Source of the DNA: Magicicada cassinii
Lineage: Eukaryota; Arthropoda; Insecta; Hemiptera; Cicadidae
Reading direction: 5' to 3'
Length of the DNA: 20,640 nucleotides
NCBI GenBank assembly: GCA_028571305.1
Contig: JAOXNS010444256.1
Span: forward strand, 1-20,640
Shown here: positions 10,040 to 19,499 of the stretch, piece after piece
Position numbering within the stretch: the first letter of the stretch is position 1
How the letters are laid out: every line of letters starts with the position of its first letter
Position numbers and translations under genes: made by a program
The notes under the pieces: generated by a model
Databases searched by the model: none
What the model was told of the DNA's origin: nothing
Seen by the model: only the letters and a program-made list of their open reading frames with translations

Positions 10040-10920
10040 ACATTCGTAAAATCTTTGAATATCCAAATAAATCATTCAGAAGTTGCTGTTTGTTGGTGTG
10101 TTCCTGTAGTTATTGTCTTCTGTCTTCACCATCTGAACCTCATCCTTTCCATTCTAAATTTATTCTTTCAAGTCTTCCAGCTGCTCTATAGTGCAGACTG
10201 CTTTTTGGCAATGTGCTGTTCCCTATTATTTATTACAGAATGGGTAAATCATGATAGTTGTCCCTCTTCAAGTATATCATTCAGTGCCTTTAAACCTACT
10301 GTTTTCCATATTGCTTCATTTCTGGTTCAGTGTCACCTTCTTATGCCTTCTATTCTCTTAAACATGTTATCTCAATTGCTTTTAAGCTGTACTGAGATGG
10401 GTCGCCTAACCCAGGATCCATACTGTATGTAAGGATTAAGACTGCTGCCTCTTACACTTAACTTTTCTTTTTAAATAGATGTTATGTTTCATTTATTCCC
10501 TTTATACTCTTGACAGCATTGTAGGCCAGACAAAAGGGTCAGATTGTTATTCCATTAGCAGATAATGTGGCTAACATTATAGTCGGATATTTGAGTATCT
10601 TCTCCTAACTGATAGGGTTATAGCATTGTGAATGTTTCAGATTTTGCACTAGTATTTCCATTCACATGTTCCTAAATGACAAAATTTTATTGATCCCCTA
10701 GTAGAGTGTGTACACACTGGGCTTATTTTAAAGCTCTTTGTTGGGCTTTCATGGAGACATTCATTAAAATTCCTTTTGTTGTGTAGGCTGTAATGTTTGC
10801 AATCAACCGAACTGGTATCATATCTACACCTTTCATTGACTGCATTCTAATAGATTGATTGATGAACAAAAATTTTAATATACTATCTTCTGAAGTATTC
10901 TGCAAAATAAAAAACTCCCA
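10040..10920 (-). mobile_element. Degenerate LINE with internal deletion
   Basis: Two pieces lie in the expected order on the minus strand. The 5' piece (about 10905-10725) includes INQSIRMQSMKGVDMIPVRL, resembling the reverse transcriptase segment in which a Lys-rich turn is followed by GVDxIPxEL. The 3' piece (about 10370-10180) reads RIEGIRR, then TRNEAIWKTVGLKALNDILE and EGQLS, with intervening stops. That resembles the post-RT segment in which FLRRIEG is followed by RNExIR and then a QLRWFGH motif. The catalytic centre (YADD) is missing between them, and many stops are present. The assignment of the 5' piece is weaker than that of the 3' piece. The plus-strand open frame at 10055-10432 is a shadow of this remnant. 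Confidence 0.5.
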
Positions 10921-11160
10921 TAATCCTTATGTATTAAAGCTGCCAGCAGTTTTTTAATTATTTTTACTGTGATTTTTCTTAGAAGTTTTGTTAGACGTTC
11001 CTTTCAGAAAAGACTGGTGTTATCTTTATTCTAAGCATACGAAAAATATTTTTATTCCAGTTGATAAATCAGATGTTGAAATTATGTGTCATCAGAATTT
11101 ATTATGCAAATAAAATTTTCAAGAAAAACAATTCCCCAGTGCCGTCTCTGAACATCCAAG

Positions 11161-11960
11161 TACCGGTTTGGCCCGAATATAAGACGGCATCACATATAAG
11201 ATGACCCTAGACTTTTGAAGGTGTGTTTTAGGAAAAAAAAGGGCCTGCGTATAAGATGACACTGAATTTTTTGAGGTGTTGTATGAGAAAGACAATTAAA
11301 TGATCTAAATATTGAAGTGTTACTCAGTAATTATTAATTAAAATATTTAATATTGTTTTTATGTGTTAAGTTTGGTCCAAGGAAACGTTTAATGTACTTT
11401 GGCAGAGAACGGTGTGCAAATACAAAAAACAATACGCAAATCAAGTAAAATATAATATTATTTATTTTTCTTTGAGAACAAAAAAAAAATCATGAATATG
11501 CTTTATTAGAACACTATTCAAGCCATATGAAGTCTTACTCAATTACTGTCAATTTGTTTTAATTAGTCACTGTTGATGAATATTTAGCCAAATACTGTTT
11601 TCACTTTGAAATATATATATAAAGATTCACATTTTTGTTGTATGCGGGCGAGATGACTGCTGCTGCACAGCGCAAAAGATGGTGGTCGACTGGCGTTCAG
11701 TGTTACAAATTTCCGTTTGGTTCGTCTCTAAGCTGGTTCTCTCTGCTCCCCGCTATTCATCTCGTCCTCAGTACTGTAACGTTCCGCTGAGTTTGGTATC
11801 ACCTTTTTAACTCGTAATTAACTGTTTCTCGTCAACAACATACTGGCGGAATTAATCACTGGCTATAAATAGATTTTCGTCTTTTGCTGCATAACCATAC
11901 ATGGTCATGAAAATATTTACTGGCTATCGCGTCACCTCAAAGGGGCCTCATCTTTACATG
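11161..11960. mobile_element. Possible DNA-transposon remnant, terminus at 11161
   Basis: The left edge TACCGGTTTGGCCCGAATAT, followed by AAGACG, looks like the terminus of a widespread class of animal DNA transposons whose ends read TACCGTATTT...GAATATAAGACG (from memory). Two direct subterminal repeats follow: ATATAAGATGACCCTAGACT... (11194) and GTATAAGATGACACTGAATT... (11249), each ending in TTTTGA(A)GGTGT. A related segment occurs inverted near 11960-11930 (AAAGATGAGGCCCC, then TTTGAGGTGA), which may be the far end. A GC-richer block lies at about 11640-11800. No transposase was found. The right boundary and superfamily are uncertain. Confidence 0.4.
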
Positions 11961-12717
11961 TTATAGAATTTATGAAATTACACAATAATATTTAGGTAAA
12001 TTTAGACCCATTACACATTTTTTGAAAACAAATACATTTTGATATGGGTCAAATAGCCATATAAATTATGCAAACAGAAGTTTCAAGTATGTTCACAATT
12101 CATTACAAAGCATCATCATAGCAATAATCTATTATGTGCCTCTTCTCTATGCTGTTGGAATATGTACTTGCCACCTATCCACCAAATCTACTTTTTAAAA
12201 GGGATACTAGTCACAAAAATTAATGTTGATTTAAGCTGCTAAGGTTTTTATTCCGTATTACAATTAATACCATTTCAGACAGGAAAGTACCAACAGGAAG
12301 TATGGAATATTACACAAAATATTAAAATAATACTTTTGTACTTTAATTTTTTGGATTTTTAAAAATATTTCCTCTAATATTTAATATTTTATATGTAATA
12401 TTTTTGTACTAAAAAACTATAAAGGTAAGAATTAATTAATTAAAAATAATAGAATATATTACAATTTAATCTATTAAAAAAAGTTTAAATAAAATTCTAA
12501 ATTTTTATAACAGTACAAGTTCAATTTGTAATGTAAATATCTGAAATTAACTGGTGTGAATTTTCAGTCACAACTCATGCCCTGTCCTGTCTGATCAACA
12601 CATTCCTTCTGCAAGCATTATCCTATTTTAGGGAAGAATACTTCTGCTCAAGTTATGTGCGCCCAAAGACTGTAAAAACATAATACACAATAACATTGAC
12701 AATTTGCTCACACTCAC
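11961..12717. other. AT-rich stretch with no recognised feature
   Basis: Very AT-rich, especially 12290-12540. It lies just 3' of the VPS13 exon on the minus strand. I looked for the next VPS13 exon here and did not find it. Confidence 0.5.
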
Positions 12718-12867
12718 CTTTATTTGTAAATATTTCTCTTTGACAGTGGTCCCCTGTCCTATAAGTATATTCATATCATCTTCCTTAATTAAACATAAAT
12801 TAACTCTAGCACCAGACTCCAGAACTACCTCCTTGATAGCTTTGGTTTCACTTTCATCATCAAAAAT
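12718..12867 (-). CDS. VPS13: VPS13 exon (50 codons)
   Basis: This exon is bounded on the minus strand by GTTTCAG (AG at 12869-12868) and AAG|GTGAGT (GT at 12717-12716). It has 150 bases in phase 0. It starts IFDDESETKAIKEVVLESGA and ends EKYLQIK. In human VPS13A the segment after SVLNI is PMAKSYVLKNGESLSMDYIR, so a short polar stretch, a VxxxGxx core and a run of charged residues follow in the same order. It continues directly from the exon at 13592-13413. Taken alone this exon would be hard to assign; the in-phase partner carries the identification. VPS13 proteins are very long bridge-like lipid transfer proteins at membrane contact sites. Confidence 0.7.
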
Positions 12868-13412
12868 CTGAAACATACATTTGAAATGAATGAAACCTCT
12901 TTGTAATACCATATAATGGAATGCAGTGAGGCATTATGTTATATATAAGTGTCTTTTTTTATATTAAGATGTACTTGTTGTTGTTCAAGTGATAAGTGTA
13001 TTTAATAACATTTGACCTCACAATAAGTTTCGACATGTGATAGACATACAAAGGCAGAAAAATGTGTTGATCTTTTTAAGGGCAGCAAAGTGTAACGGTA
13101 CAATTCTGATAAAGTAGAAAGTTACAAAAGGTAATAAGATCTCTTGTGGTAAACTGTAATGCTATGGCATACAGCTTGTTCAAAATAACAAGCCAGTAAT
13201 CTTGCAGTGACCTCAGCACATCCAAGTCATTTTTTTTCAGAATTACACTTGCTGTCTGCTGAGAGTCAGGCTAATTATCATCAAAGTTGTGCAGTTGTAT
13301 CAACATCTAGACTGTTGACACATCAAAATTACTAATACAGTTAAGTACAGAACTATAAGATTCAACAGAAAACTTCTCAATTTTAAATCTGTTATTACAA
13401 AGTATTTATTAC
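12868..13412 (-). other. Intron between the two VPS13 exons
   Basis: The intron has 545 bases with canonical GT (13412-13411) and AG (12869-12868) borders, phase 0 on both sides. It contains no repeat that I recognise. Its retention argues against a processed retrocopy. Confidence 0.65.
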
Positions 13413-13592
13413 CTTGAATTCACTGTCTTTAAGCATTACAGTTATAGCAAGGCCTAAATCGTTTTGAACAACATATGGTGCAGACACTTCACTTGTTCTA
13501 GCTTGTGGTTGAAAGATGGCATTATTAAAGGCCACACCAAGATTCTGTAGCACCTCCAAACAGGTTTTTGTTACAGTCATCTCCAATGTTTC
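13413..13592 (-). CDS. VPS13: VPS13 exon (60 codons)
   Basis: This exon is bounded on the minus strand by TTTATAG (AG at 13594-13593) and AAG|GTAATA (GT at 13412-13411). It has 180 bases and 60 codons in phase 0. It encodes ETLEMTVTKTCLEVLQNLGV... and, about 20 residues later, APYVVQNDLGLAITVMLKDS. This aligns with human VPS13A LTVTKSGLNMLKNLGKAFTE and APFMILNSLGLTISVSPSDS, with the same spacing. It is the region leading into the VAB (SHR-binding) part of VPS13A/C-type proteins. The exon is intact. I could not find neighbouring VPS13 exons in the 7 kb upstream or in the sequence downstream apart from 12867-12718. Confidence 0.85.
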
Positions 13593-13929
13593 CTATAAAC
13601 AAATGTCATCACATGTTTAACATTTAATTCATCTGGAAAAAAAGGCTAACAATTAATAAAAGATACTAAACATTTTCAAACTTGTTCAGGTTTTATATGT
13701 TCATGGTGGTATTACAATGCAAAGAAAATACACATGAGTAGATGATAAATGTAATATAATAATTAGTAGTATTGTTGATGCCCACAAAAAATTCAGTTTA
13801 CTTGACACGTCAAAAAATATTAATATAACCCACAAACAGTATTATATTACAGTTTTCAATTATGTTCTATTATTATTATAGTTCAAATAACCACAAAATC
13901 AACCGCACGTATGCGTGTGAATGAAACAG

Positions 13930-14760
13930 AAATTTAGAAGGCAGATACAACAGAACTTCTGCCCTCATGGATTACATGATACCAGTTCCAGTCAGTAGTT
14001 AAAGCATCTTTCTCTTGATCTTTGCCAGGTCTTTTCCTTTTAGTTTGTAAAGCAGCATTCGTTTGAGCACCTGCCATCTAACACTCTGCTAGTTATGGCA
14101 ACATTATGCCATCTACATGATGTAACCAGTTATTTTGGTAACTGTTAATACTGTAATGTATTGAGAAATTTTTAGTTTCATGCATGCACATGCTCTCTTG
14201 CATTATACATACATCCCTTTACAACAGAGAAAATCTCTGAAGTTTGGCTCCTACTTACATATAATGCCTAATTCTTGGACTCATGCAACACAGTGGAAAT
14301 TGCCATAACTTTATACATCTTCATTTGGGTTTCTTCCTTCATTTTCATGCTTAAATTCTTTTGAATTGTACAGGGGTCTGCATTAAACCTAGTAACTGTA
14401 TTTTCTACGTGATTACTACTGCCGTAAGTGATGTCATATCCTGAATATTGGAAGTTGGAAACTTATTCAATTGTTATATCCTTTTAGGTCTGAAGTGGTA
14501 CTTTCCTTTGTTACAGATTATTTTGGTTTTACCTGTTCATATTTCCATGTTGTACTGAGATGCAAACTTTTCAAAAGAGTGAAAGGATATTTGGACATTA
14601 TCTTCATATAAAGATCATAATCTTTAACAGTTCAGGAACTTTATGTATTTTTCTTACCGACAGTCAGTGTTCTGAATTAATGCTTTATTCAGAAGGCTGA
14701 TTAATGCTTTTTGGAGAAGGCCAACAAGACATCAAAGATGGTCTTACAGTTTGTTTGTTA
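13930..14760 (-). mobile_element. RTE-like LINE fragment, heavily decayed
   Basis: Reading the minus strand from about 14650 downwards, pieces in shifting frames follow the order of the LINE ORF after the RT catalytic box. They are ASQYNMEI then TGKTKIICNKGKYHFRPKRI (about 14560-14470), IEQVSNFQYSGYDITYGSSN (about 14470-14410), CTIQKNLSMKMKEETQMKMY (about 14370-14310) and KVMAISTVLHES (about 14310-14275). Next comes QNNWLHHVDGIMLP (about 14130-14090) and a basic KRKRPGKDQEKD tail ending near 13935. Stops and frame changes are numerous, so this copy looks older than the one at 2.83-3.36 kb, which shares the LYKVM motif. The 5' limit is approximate. Confidence 0.7.
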
Positions 14761-15247
14761 ATTGTGAACTGCAGTGCCTCTTTTGAAAATTCATGGTACC
14801 ACTTTGAGACATAATGTCACTATAAATTTTATGATTTGTACATGAATTTCTGCTGGGCATTAACCTTTATATTTAAACAACATATCATAGGACAAACTAC
14901 AAATTTGGTGGGACTTTGGATCAATGCTTCCATTTCCAAAACATTAACATGAATTAACTGAGTAAAATCTATTCTGTTAACTGATTACTGAAATTGTCTT
15001 TGCCACTAACAATACTGTCAGTGTTGCTAACACCACAAAAAATTTCCCTCACCGCATGAATGCAATTTATCTTTACTTTCTGGACATAACATATATTCTA
15101 TTATTTATTATGTATGGAATACTGCATATGTATATGAATGCTATTGCATACAAGTTTTATACCTGTGAGGATAAACAATCTGAAGGAATAAATACAATAA
15201 ATAAATTGGTTTTCCTCTTATTTGTTAAAAAACCTCTTTTTTATGTA
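14761..15247. other. AT-rich stretch with no recognised gene
   Basis: No exon, RNA gene or repeat was identified. The short open frame at 15056-15250 is hydrophobic and AT-driven and does not resemble a known protein. Confidence 0.4.
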
Positions 15248-15421
15248 TAGTGAAACCTTGATATAACGCTCTTCTACGGACCAGCCAAAAAGCGCTTTAT
15301 ATCGAGGGTTGCTTTATATAAAGGTCCCAAGTTTAACTATTTAATTTGCCGGGGCCGTAAAAAACGAGCGTTACATCAAGGTTGTCTTATATCACAGGGC
15401 CATTATACTGAGGTTCCACTG
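15248..15421. mobile_element. pogo/Tigger-like MITE
   Basis: A 174-base element has terminal inverted repeats TAGTGAAACCTTGATATAAC on the left and, read inwards on the other strand, CAGTGGAACCTCAGTATAAT on the right. It is flanked by TA on both sides (15246-15247 and 15422-15423). The CAGTGGAACCTCRATATAACG-type end, with the internal phrases CTTTATATCGAGG and GCGTTACATCAAGG, is typical of non-autonomous pogo (Tc1/mariner superfamily) elements. No coding capacity. Confidence 0.85.
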
Positions 15422-15423
15422 TA

Positions 15424-17243
15424 GTTACTTAAACTTTAACAATTCTTCTCTGACAGTCATACCTAAGTAGTTCTTCTTTCAGATATTTGATTGGGGGGGG
15501 GGGGGTAACTATCCAGAACATTTTTCTCAAGAGCAGTCCATTAAAATTATTTTTTCTTGAGGTATTTTTATGGTCTTAATAATGCAGTAGTTCACTTTTC
15601 CATCTACATTTTATGCCTCTGACCACCTAATTGACTGGTCTACTTAATTTGGAAGTCCCTGATACACATACTGGTGGTGAACAAATATGTTCAACAAAAC
15701 AATGCGACAATTACAGTTCAAATTGTTTATTTTGGAACAAAGCTAATAAGTATGGGGGCATAAATAAAGATATGCATATATATTTATAATAACAAATAAA
15801 TAAGAAAACTATTACCTAACAATTATATACATTTTTGAAGTCTGAAATGACAAAAGAAGTACCTTAGGACAATTTTAAGTATGCTAAGTACCTTAGAAGA
15901 CTCTTTATCATCCGCAATAACTTTGTGACATCAAAATTACTTGACGTCTTTCTATGTAACCCTTCAGAACTACTACTTTCACTAAAAGTGTATCTACATC
16001 AATCAATTGAAAATAAAAATTAAATTTTATTGCGCCCATGAATTTTATTAGTCAGAAATTCTGTAATCGACACATTTATAACAAAGGGGGGAGTAGTAAA
16101 TTTGTACACAAATATATATTAATATGACTAAGCTCCTAATTGTTGTTTGTGTATGGTCACGTGTGCAAAGAATATAACTGTAACGGAGCAAATAAAGCTG
16201 AGGGTTTATTTTTCTACTTTTTATAATAATTGTAATAATCTGGGGCCAACTTGGCTGGGGAACATTATCACAAAAGCTTGATTTGTTTAACCCCTGTGGT
16301 TAGCTCGGTGTCAGGGCGAGCGAGGTATGAGAACAATTAAACGTTGGAATGTGTGTGCGAGCGCGCGTGTGTGCCGCTTTTTGCGACGTGTGCTCAGAGG
16401 ACACAAAAGGACATGGGAAGGTATGTAATCTCCAACTCAAACTGCATGACGGAAGGAAGACGAATTCTAACTAATTATCGTGTCACGTGATTCTTTTTAG
16501 CGAATTACAGGGCAAGCTGGTCAGGATGAAGGCATTGTGAGCATTTTGGAAAAACATAGTGTTGGCGTTTGTTGTCTTCCAGTAATCGAACCACGCGGTT
16601 CAACTAAAAGGCTCGCGAGCCGAAAATCTGTTTTAAAATCTTCAAATTGTGTTAAAAGTTTAATTTAAAGTGAGATAAATTGGAAAGAAACGTACAGCAC
16701 CAAAGTTAACAATTAAATTTGACTGTGTGACAATAAATGTGGACGAACTAAAATATACGCAGTGCGGCACGTGGTTAGCAGAGACGCCGGAGTTAAGTAA
16801 CGACGACCAAGTAACTATATACCAAATTTAAACTTAAAAGAGCTCTAAATTATGGGGAATTTAAATACTGTATGAATGTGGGCGTGAGTAAGATGCTGGG
16901 TTGCCTTCATATAAGTTAATTAGTCATTTACGTTAAGGTAGAATATTTATCATGTTCAAATAGCCTCAATATTTGTTTTTGTATTTTTTTGAAGAAGAGT
17001 AATTAACATCAACAGTAACTATTTTGAGAAGAAAATGAATATTAAGTAAATTTAGAAGAAAATTAAAACAAATGTTGCAATCAAATAATAAATAGCCGAT
17101 TAATATAGTCAAAAAGCGTGTTTATTGTGTAACGAACCCAGTGACCTCTCTTACAGACTGAGTTCGTGTAACAGATCGTGGACCCAGAAAAGGTAAGAGT
17201 TATGAGAATTGAGTTAACGTAAAAAATACATATATGTCATTTA
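15424..17243. other. Unassigned region with two short exon-like segments
   Basis: This region begins AT-rich, with a 13-G run at 15493-15505. From about 16140 to 16640 it is less AT-rich and has CG-containing stretches such as GCGAGCGCGCGTGTGTG (16356-16372). Splice-like signals are present on the plus strand: GGGAAG|GTATGT at 16420, TTCTTTTTAG at 16500 and AGAAAAG|GTAAGAG near 17192. No protein family was recognised. The segment 16140-16270 loosely resembles the end of a long terminal repeat, but no internal coding region follows. I cannot say what this region is. Confidence 0.3.
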
Positions 17244-17906
17244 TTAATTGTGTACGTAATATTGAAAGCTCTCAAGAAGAAAATGAAATCTTTTTTCGGT
17301 GATGGTAGAGCGAAAAATTGGAGGACCAAAAATTTGAGAAAACATGTCTTTAGTATTCAAATTAGCATCTTTCGAAACAGCACTAAAAAATAGCAAACCG
17401 ATTAATGCTTTCATTTCGACTAATGATGTCTGGGAAATAAACCATTGTTGTGGAGAATAATTTGGCTGTACTCTTTCTATTTCAGAATTTGTATGAAGCA
17501 CAATTTTTTCTAAGATAATGTCATTTATACAAAGGGAAAAACGTTTATTTTCATCAGTTACACTTCTAGCCTCACCTTTTGGACCAGGGAGATGGGTAAT
17601 AATATTGGTGTTACGGGTTCTACAAAATTTTGAATTTATGGGATTATCAGCCCAAATTGTTTCATTATCTTTGCCAAGTAAAAAGTTTACATCCTCACAA
17701 AAAGTAGAATTACTCACAGTTAGACTATCGTCATCCGCGCACTCTTCAGCGTCGACTAAATCTTCAGTCAAAACATGCTGGAGGATTTCATCATCAGGCT
17801 CCGAAACATTTTCTTCAAATTCTTGTTCAGACTCTGACTCCTCTTCTTGTCGCCTCAGTTCCTCAAGAACTTCTTCTGGAGTTGTAAAAATCCACTTCCG
17901 ATCCAT
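17244..17906 (-). pseudogene. piggyBac transposase, N-terminal 220 residues
   Basis: The ATG at 17906 opens a frame of 220 codons that begins MDRKWIFTTPEEVLEEL and ends HFLLESFQYYVHN. Residues 15-60 are strongly acidic, as is usual in piggyBac transposases. The typical N-terminal domain follows, with LPGPKGEARSVTDENKRFSL, a helix containing IVLHTNSEIERVQ, a W-F-S region, then KALIGLLFFSAVSKDANLNT and a SxITEKRFHFLLESF motif. This matches the start of the DDE_Tnp_1_7 domain. Full proteins run to about 550-600 residues, and all three catalytic Asp residues lie in the missing part, so this copy cannot catalyse transposition. The frame itself is undisturbed, suggesting truncation rather than slow decay. 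A plus-strand open frame at 17518-17919 is its shadow. Confidence 0.85.
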
Positions 17907-18118
17907 CTCAAATATCTAGAACAAAAAACCAGCAACAAATGAAAAAAGTTGTTAATAAAAAATCCAAAATATATGAGGTAAGGCTGGGTCGGATGCGACC
18001 CAGATTCTGGACGCAACACGAAAATTCAGGAATAAAACAACATACTCACTTACCTAAGTCTGACCGTCCTATCTGGGGTCTAGCCAACAACTGGCTCGTA
18101 GGGTACCTGGCACTTGGA

Positions 18119-18158
18119 GTGAACTGCACTGATAGCGAGTGAACCGCACTGATAGCGC
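18119..18158. repeat. 20-bp direct repeat in piggyBac subterminal region
   Basis: GTGAACTGCACTGATAGCGA (18119-18138) is followed at once by GTGAACCGCACTGATAGCGC (18139-18158), 18 of 20 bases identical. It lies about 65-105 bases inside the TTAA end. Subterminal repeats in this family are often needed for transposase binding; that role here is inferred. Confidence 0.7.
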
Positions 18159-18225
18159 ATGCGTAGTACAGAAAATCTTGACGCCTGGGTCGGTTCCGAC
18201 CCTGACCTCACCTCCGGAGGGTTAA

Positions 18226-19043
18226 GTTTGTCTGTAATTTAGCTTTTTCTTCAGGGTCTGTAGATGTTTCTATACCTTTTTCAATTGTTACTTCATTAGC
18301 TTTTTGTTTGCTGCATGTGTCTGATCGCAGGTAACCAAATGAAATGTTAAATTTAGTTGAAAACGTTTCTCTGAATTTTTTGTAGATCATCACAACTTTA
18401 GGAAACATTTGTAAAAACATGCCAAAGAGTTTTTTAATGTTAAAGTCTTCTGACAGATACACTTTGTTAGAATCTTTTAGGCTGTAATGAGCTTTCCTAC
18501 CTGTAAGTGAAGTAAAAAATGTCATTGCATTGTAAGTCTCTTGTGGCAATTTACTTTTTCCCCTGTCAGCATGCTTTCCTCTTTTATCAATCGGGGCTGA
18601 CCAGTAGAACACACACTTTGAATTAATTGGAGGTCGGTAACACCGAATACAGATATAAAACCGGAATAGCAGATTGGGATTTCAGTAACCTTTATATTCC
18701 GCATGACTTGAACCTTGTATGTATAGGAATAGTCATTAAGTCGTGTACCTGGTTCACTTTTCTTGGCCGCCTTCTTTGCACAGGGCCTACAGTAATCAAG
18801 CCGGCTAAAAAAGAATTTTGGGCATTTCTGTCAGCCAAACCATTAAAATCACGAATCAACACACTTCTCTCCTCTAGAGTAATGTTCTTAAAACATTGGT
18901 ACCGTTTACATTTGCAATCAGGTCCAGTCTAATATGTCGTGTCCCTCGGTTTGTTTGGAAGCTTCTCGAACCGTACCAAACTTGCGCCTTTTCTTTGTAG
19001 AACTGTAAACACGTACACGTGTTTCTTCTTCACTTGAACTCAT
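18226..19043 (-). pseudogene. Copy A of a multi-copy RGKH/SDTC family, N-terminal half, broken
   Basis: The minus strand encodes, in order but in several frames, an ATG start at 19043 (MSSSEEETRVRVYSS) and a Cys cluster GPDCKCKRYQCFKNITLEER. LADRNAQNSFLAGLITVG, then VQRRRPRK and YTYKVQVMRNIKVTEIPICY follow. From 18612 come APIDKRGKHADRGKSKLP, a KAHYSLKDSNKVYLSEDFNI stretch, FRETFSTKFNISFGYLRSDT and KAKLQTNL. I know this order from many uncharacterised, repeated arthropod proteins (possibly Pfam DUF7869, from memory). Its repetitive spread suggests a transposase, but function is unproven. At least two frame changes occur before 18612. The usual SDTCxxC is SDTCSKQ here, lacking the second Cys. 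The gene is cut at a TTAA by the piggyBac element; its C-terminal half is not found on the other side. Confidence 0.7.
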
Positions 19044-19172
19044 ATTTAATGCACAACACTTATATCTATTTACAGACACTCACAACCTCAACAAAGACTT
19101 AAAAATCCGTAAACAATAATGCACAACACAGATTGCACAACGTACAACATACTGCTATTACAGCAGAAAGCG

Positions 19173-19430
19173 TCAGACTGTGTACATGTACAACCATGTG
19201 CCACGCATGCGCACTGCAGCCACCTGCTGGACCCTAGTCGTTAAAACGTTGTTGCATGTGACTTTCGTCATTTTACTTGTGTACTCAGTTTCTTCATATC
19301 TTGGACTGTGGTTGTTAGTCCACTCGAATATTTCTCGTGGTAATAGCTCAAACAAAAAGCAATAGTTTGGCTGTGAAAACTCAATTTCAAAAATTTTGGA
19401 CTCTAGTCGTTCTTCCTCTGGACCTTTCAA
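19173..19430 (-). other. Open frame of unknown nature between the two family copies
   Basis: 85 codons on the minus strand, with LKGPEEERLESKIFEIEFSQ and then a FLFELLPREIFEWTNNHSPR region and YEETEYTSKMTKV. The N-terminal part has protein-like composition. It could be a diverged C-terminal piece of copy B or an unrelated host or element sequence. I recognise no family, and the last 30 residues look like non-coding sequence. Low confidence that it is a real gene. Confidence 0.25.
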
Positions 19431-19499
19431 TTTTGTATAACTGTGATTATGATAGTTTAATGTCTTTTAACCTCTCTCCCGTCCACTCAACCTACTACT

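Larger units (their letters stand above)
17244..18225 (-). mobile_element. piggyBac-family DNA transposon, 3' truncated
   Basis: The 5' terminus, read on the minus strand, is TTAA (18225-18222) followed by CCCTCCGGAGGTGAGGTCAG and then GGTCGG...CCGACCC, the usual piggyBac arrangement of a TTAA target and a short terminal repeat beginning CCC. Subterminal sequence carries a 20-base direct repeat (18119-18158). A 5' UTR intron is likely, with donor CTTAG|GTAAGT (GT at 18053-18052) and acceptor TTCTAG (17917-17916) just before the ATG. The transposase follows and stops after 220 codons. I found neither its C-terminal half nor a matching terminus to the left, so about 60 percent of the element is missing. 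It is inserted into the copy of the RGKH/SDTC family at 18226-19043. Confidence 0.8.

Noticed and set aside
10055-10432. 125-codon hydrophobic plus-strand open frame
   Set aside because: It is opposite a decayed LINE C-terminal segment, and its hydrophobicity comes from T-rich codons complementary to that A-rich strand.
15493-15505. Run of 13 G, and the C9-A9 run at 1350-1367
   Set aside because: Isolated homopolymers common in such genomes. They may carry sequencing error and show no associated structure.
16286-16330. TTAACCCCTGTGG at about 16288 as the missing left end of the piggyBac element
   Set aside because: Only the first few bases agree with the right terminus CCCTCCGGAGG, and no transposase C-terminal sequence lies between it and 17243.
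16140-17200. Possible fossil LTR-element leader (AATAAA, a TGGGGCCAAC stretch near 16242, later splice-like donors)
   Set aside because: No repeated flank, no matching primer-binding sequence that I can name with confidence and no internal coding region, so the resemblance is too weak to call an element.
17518-17919. 133-codon Ser-rich plus-strand open frame
   Set aside because: It is the antisense shadow of the acidic N-terminus of the piggyBac transposase.
18627-18932. 101-codon plus-strand open frame
   Set aside because: It is antisense to the Cys-cluster and RRRPRK segments of copy A and has no similarity of its own.
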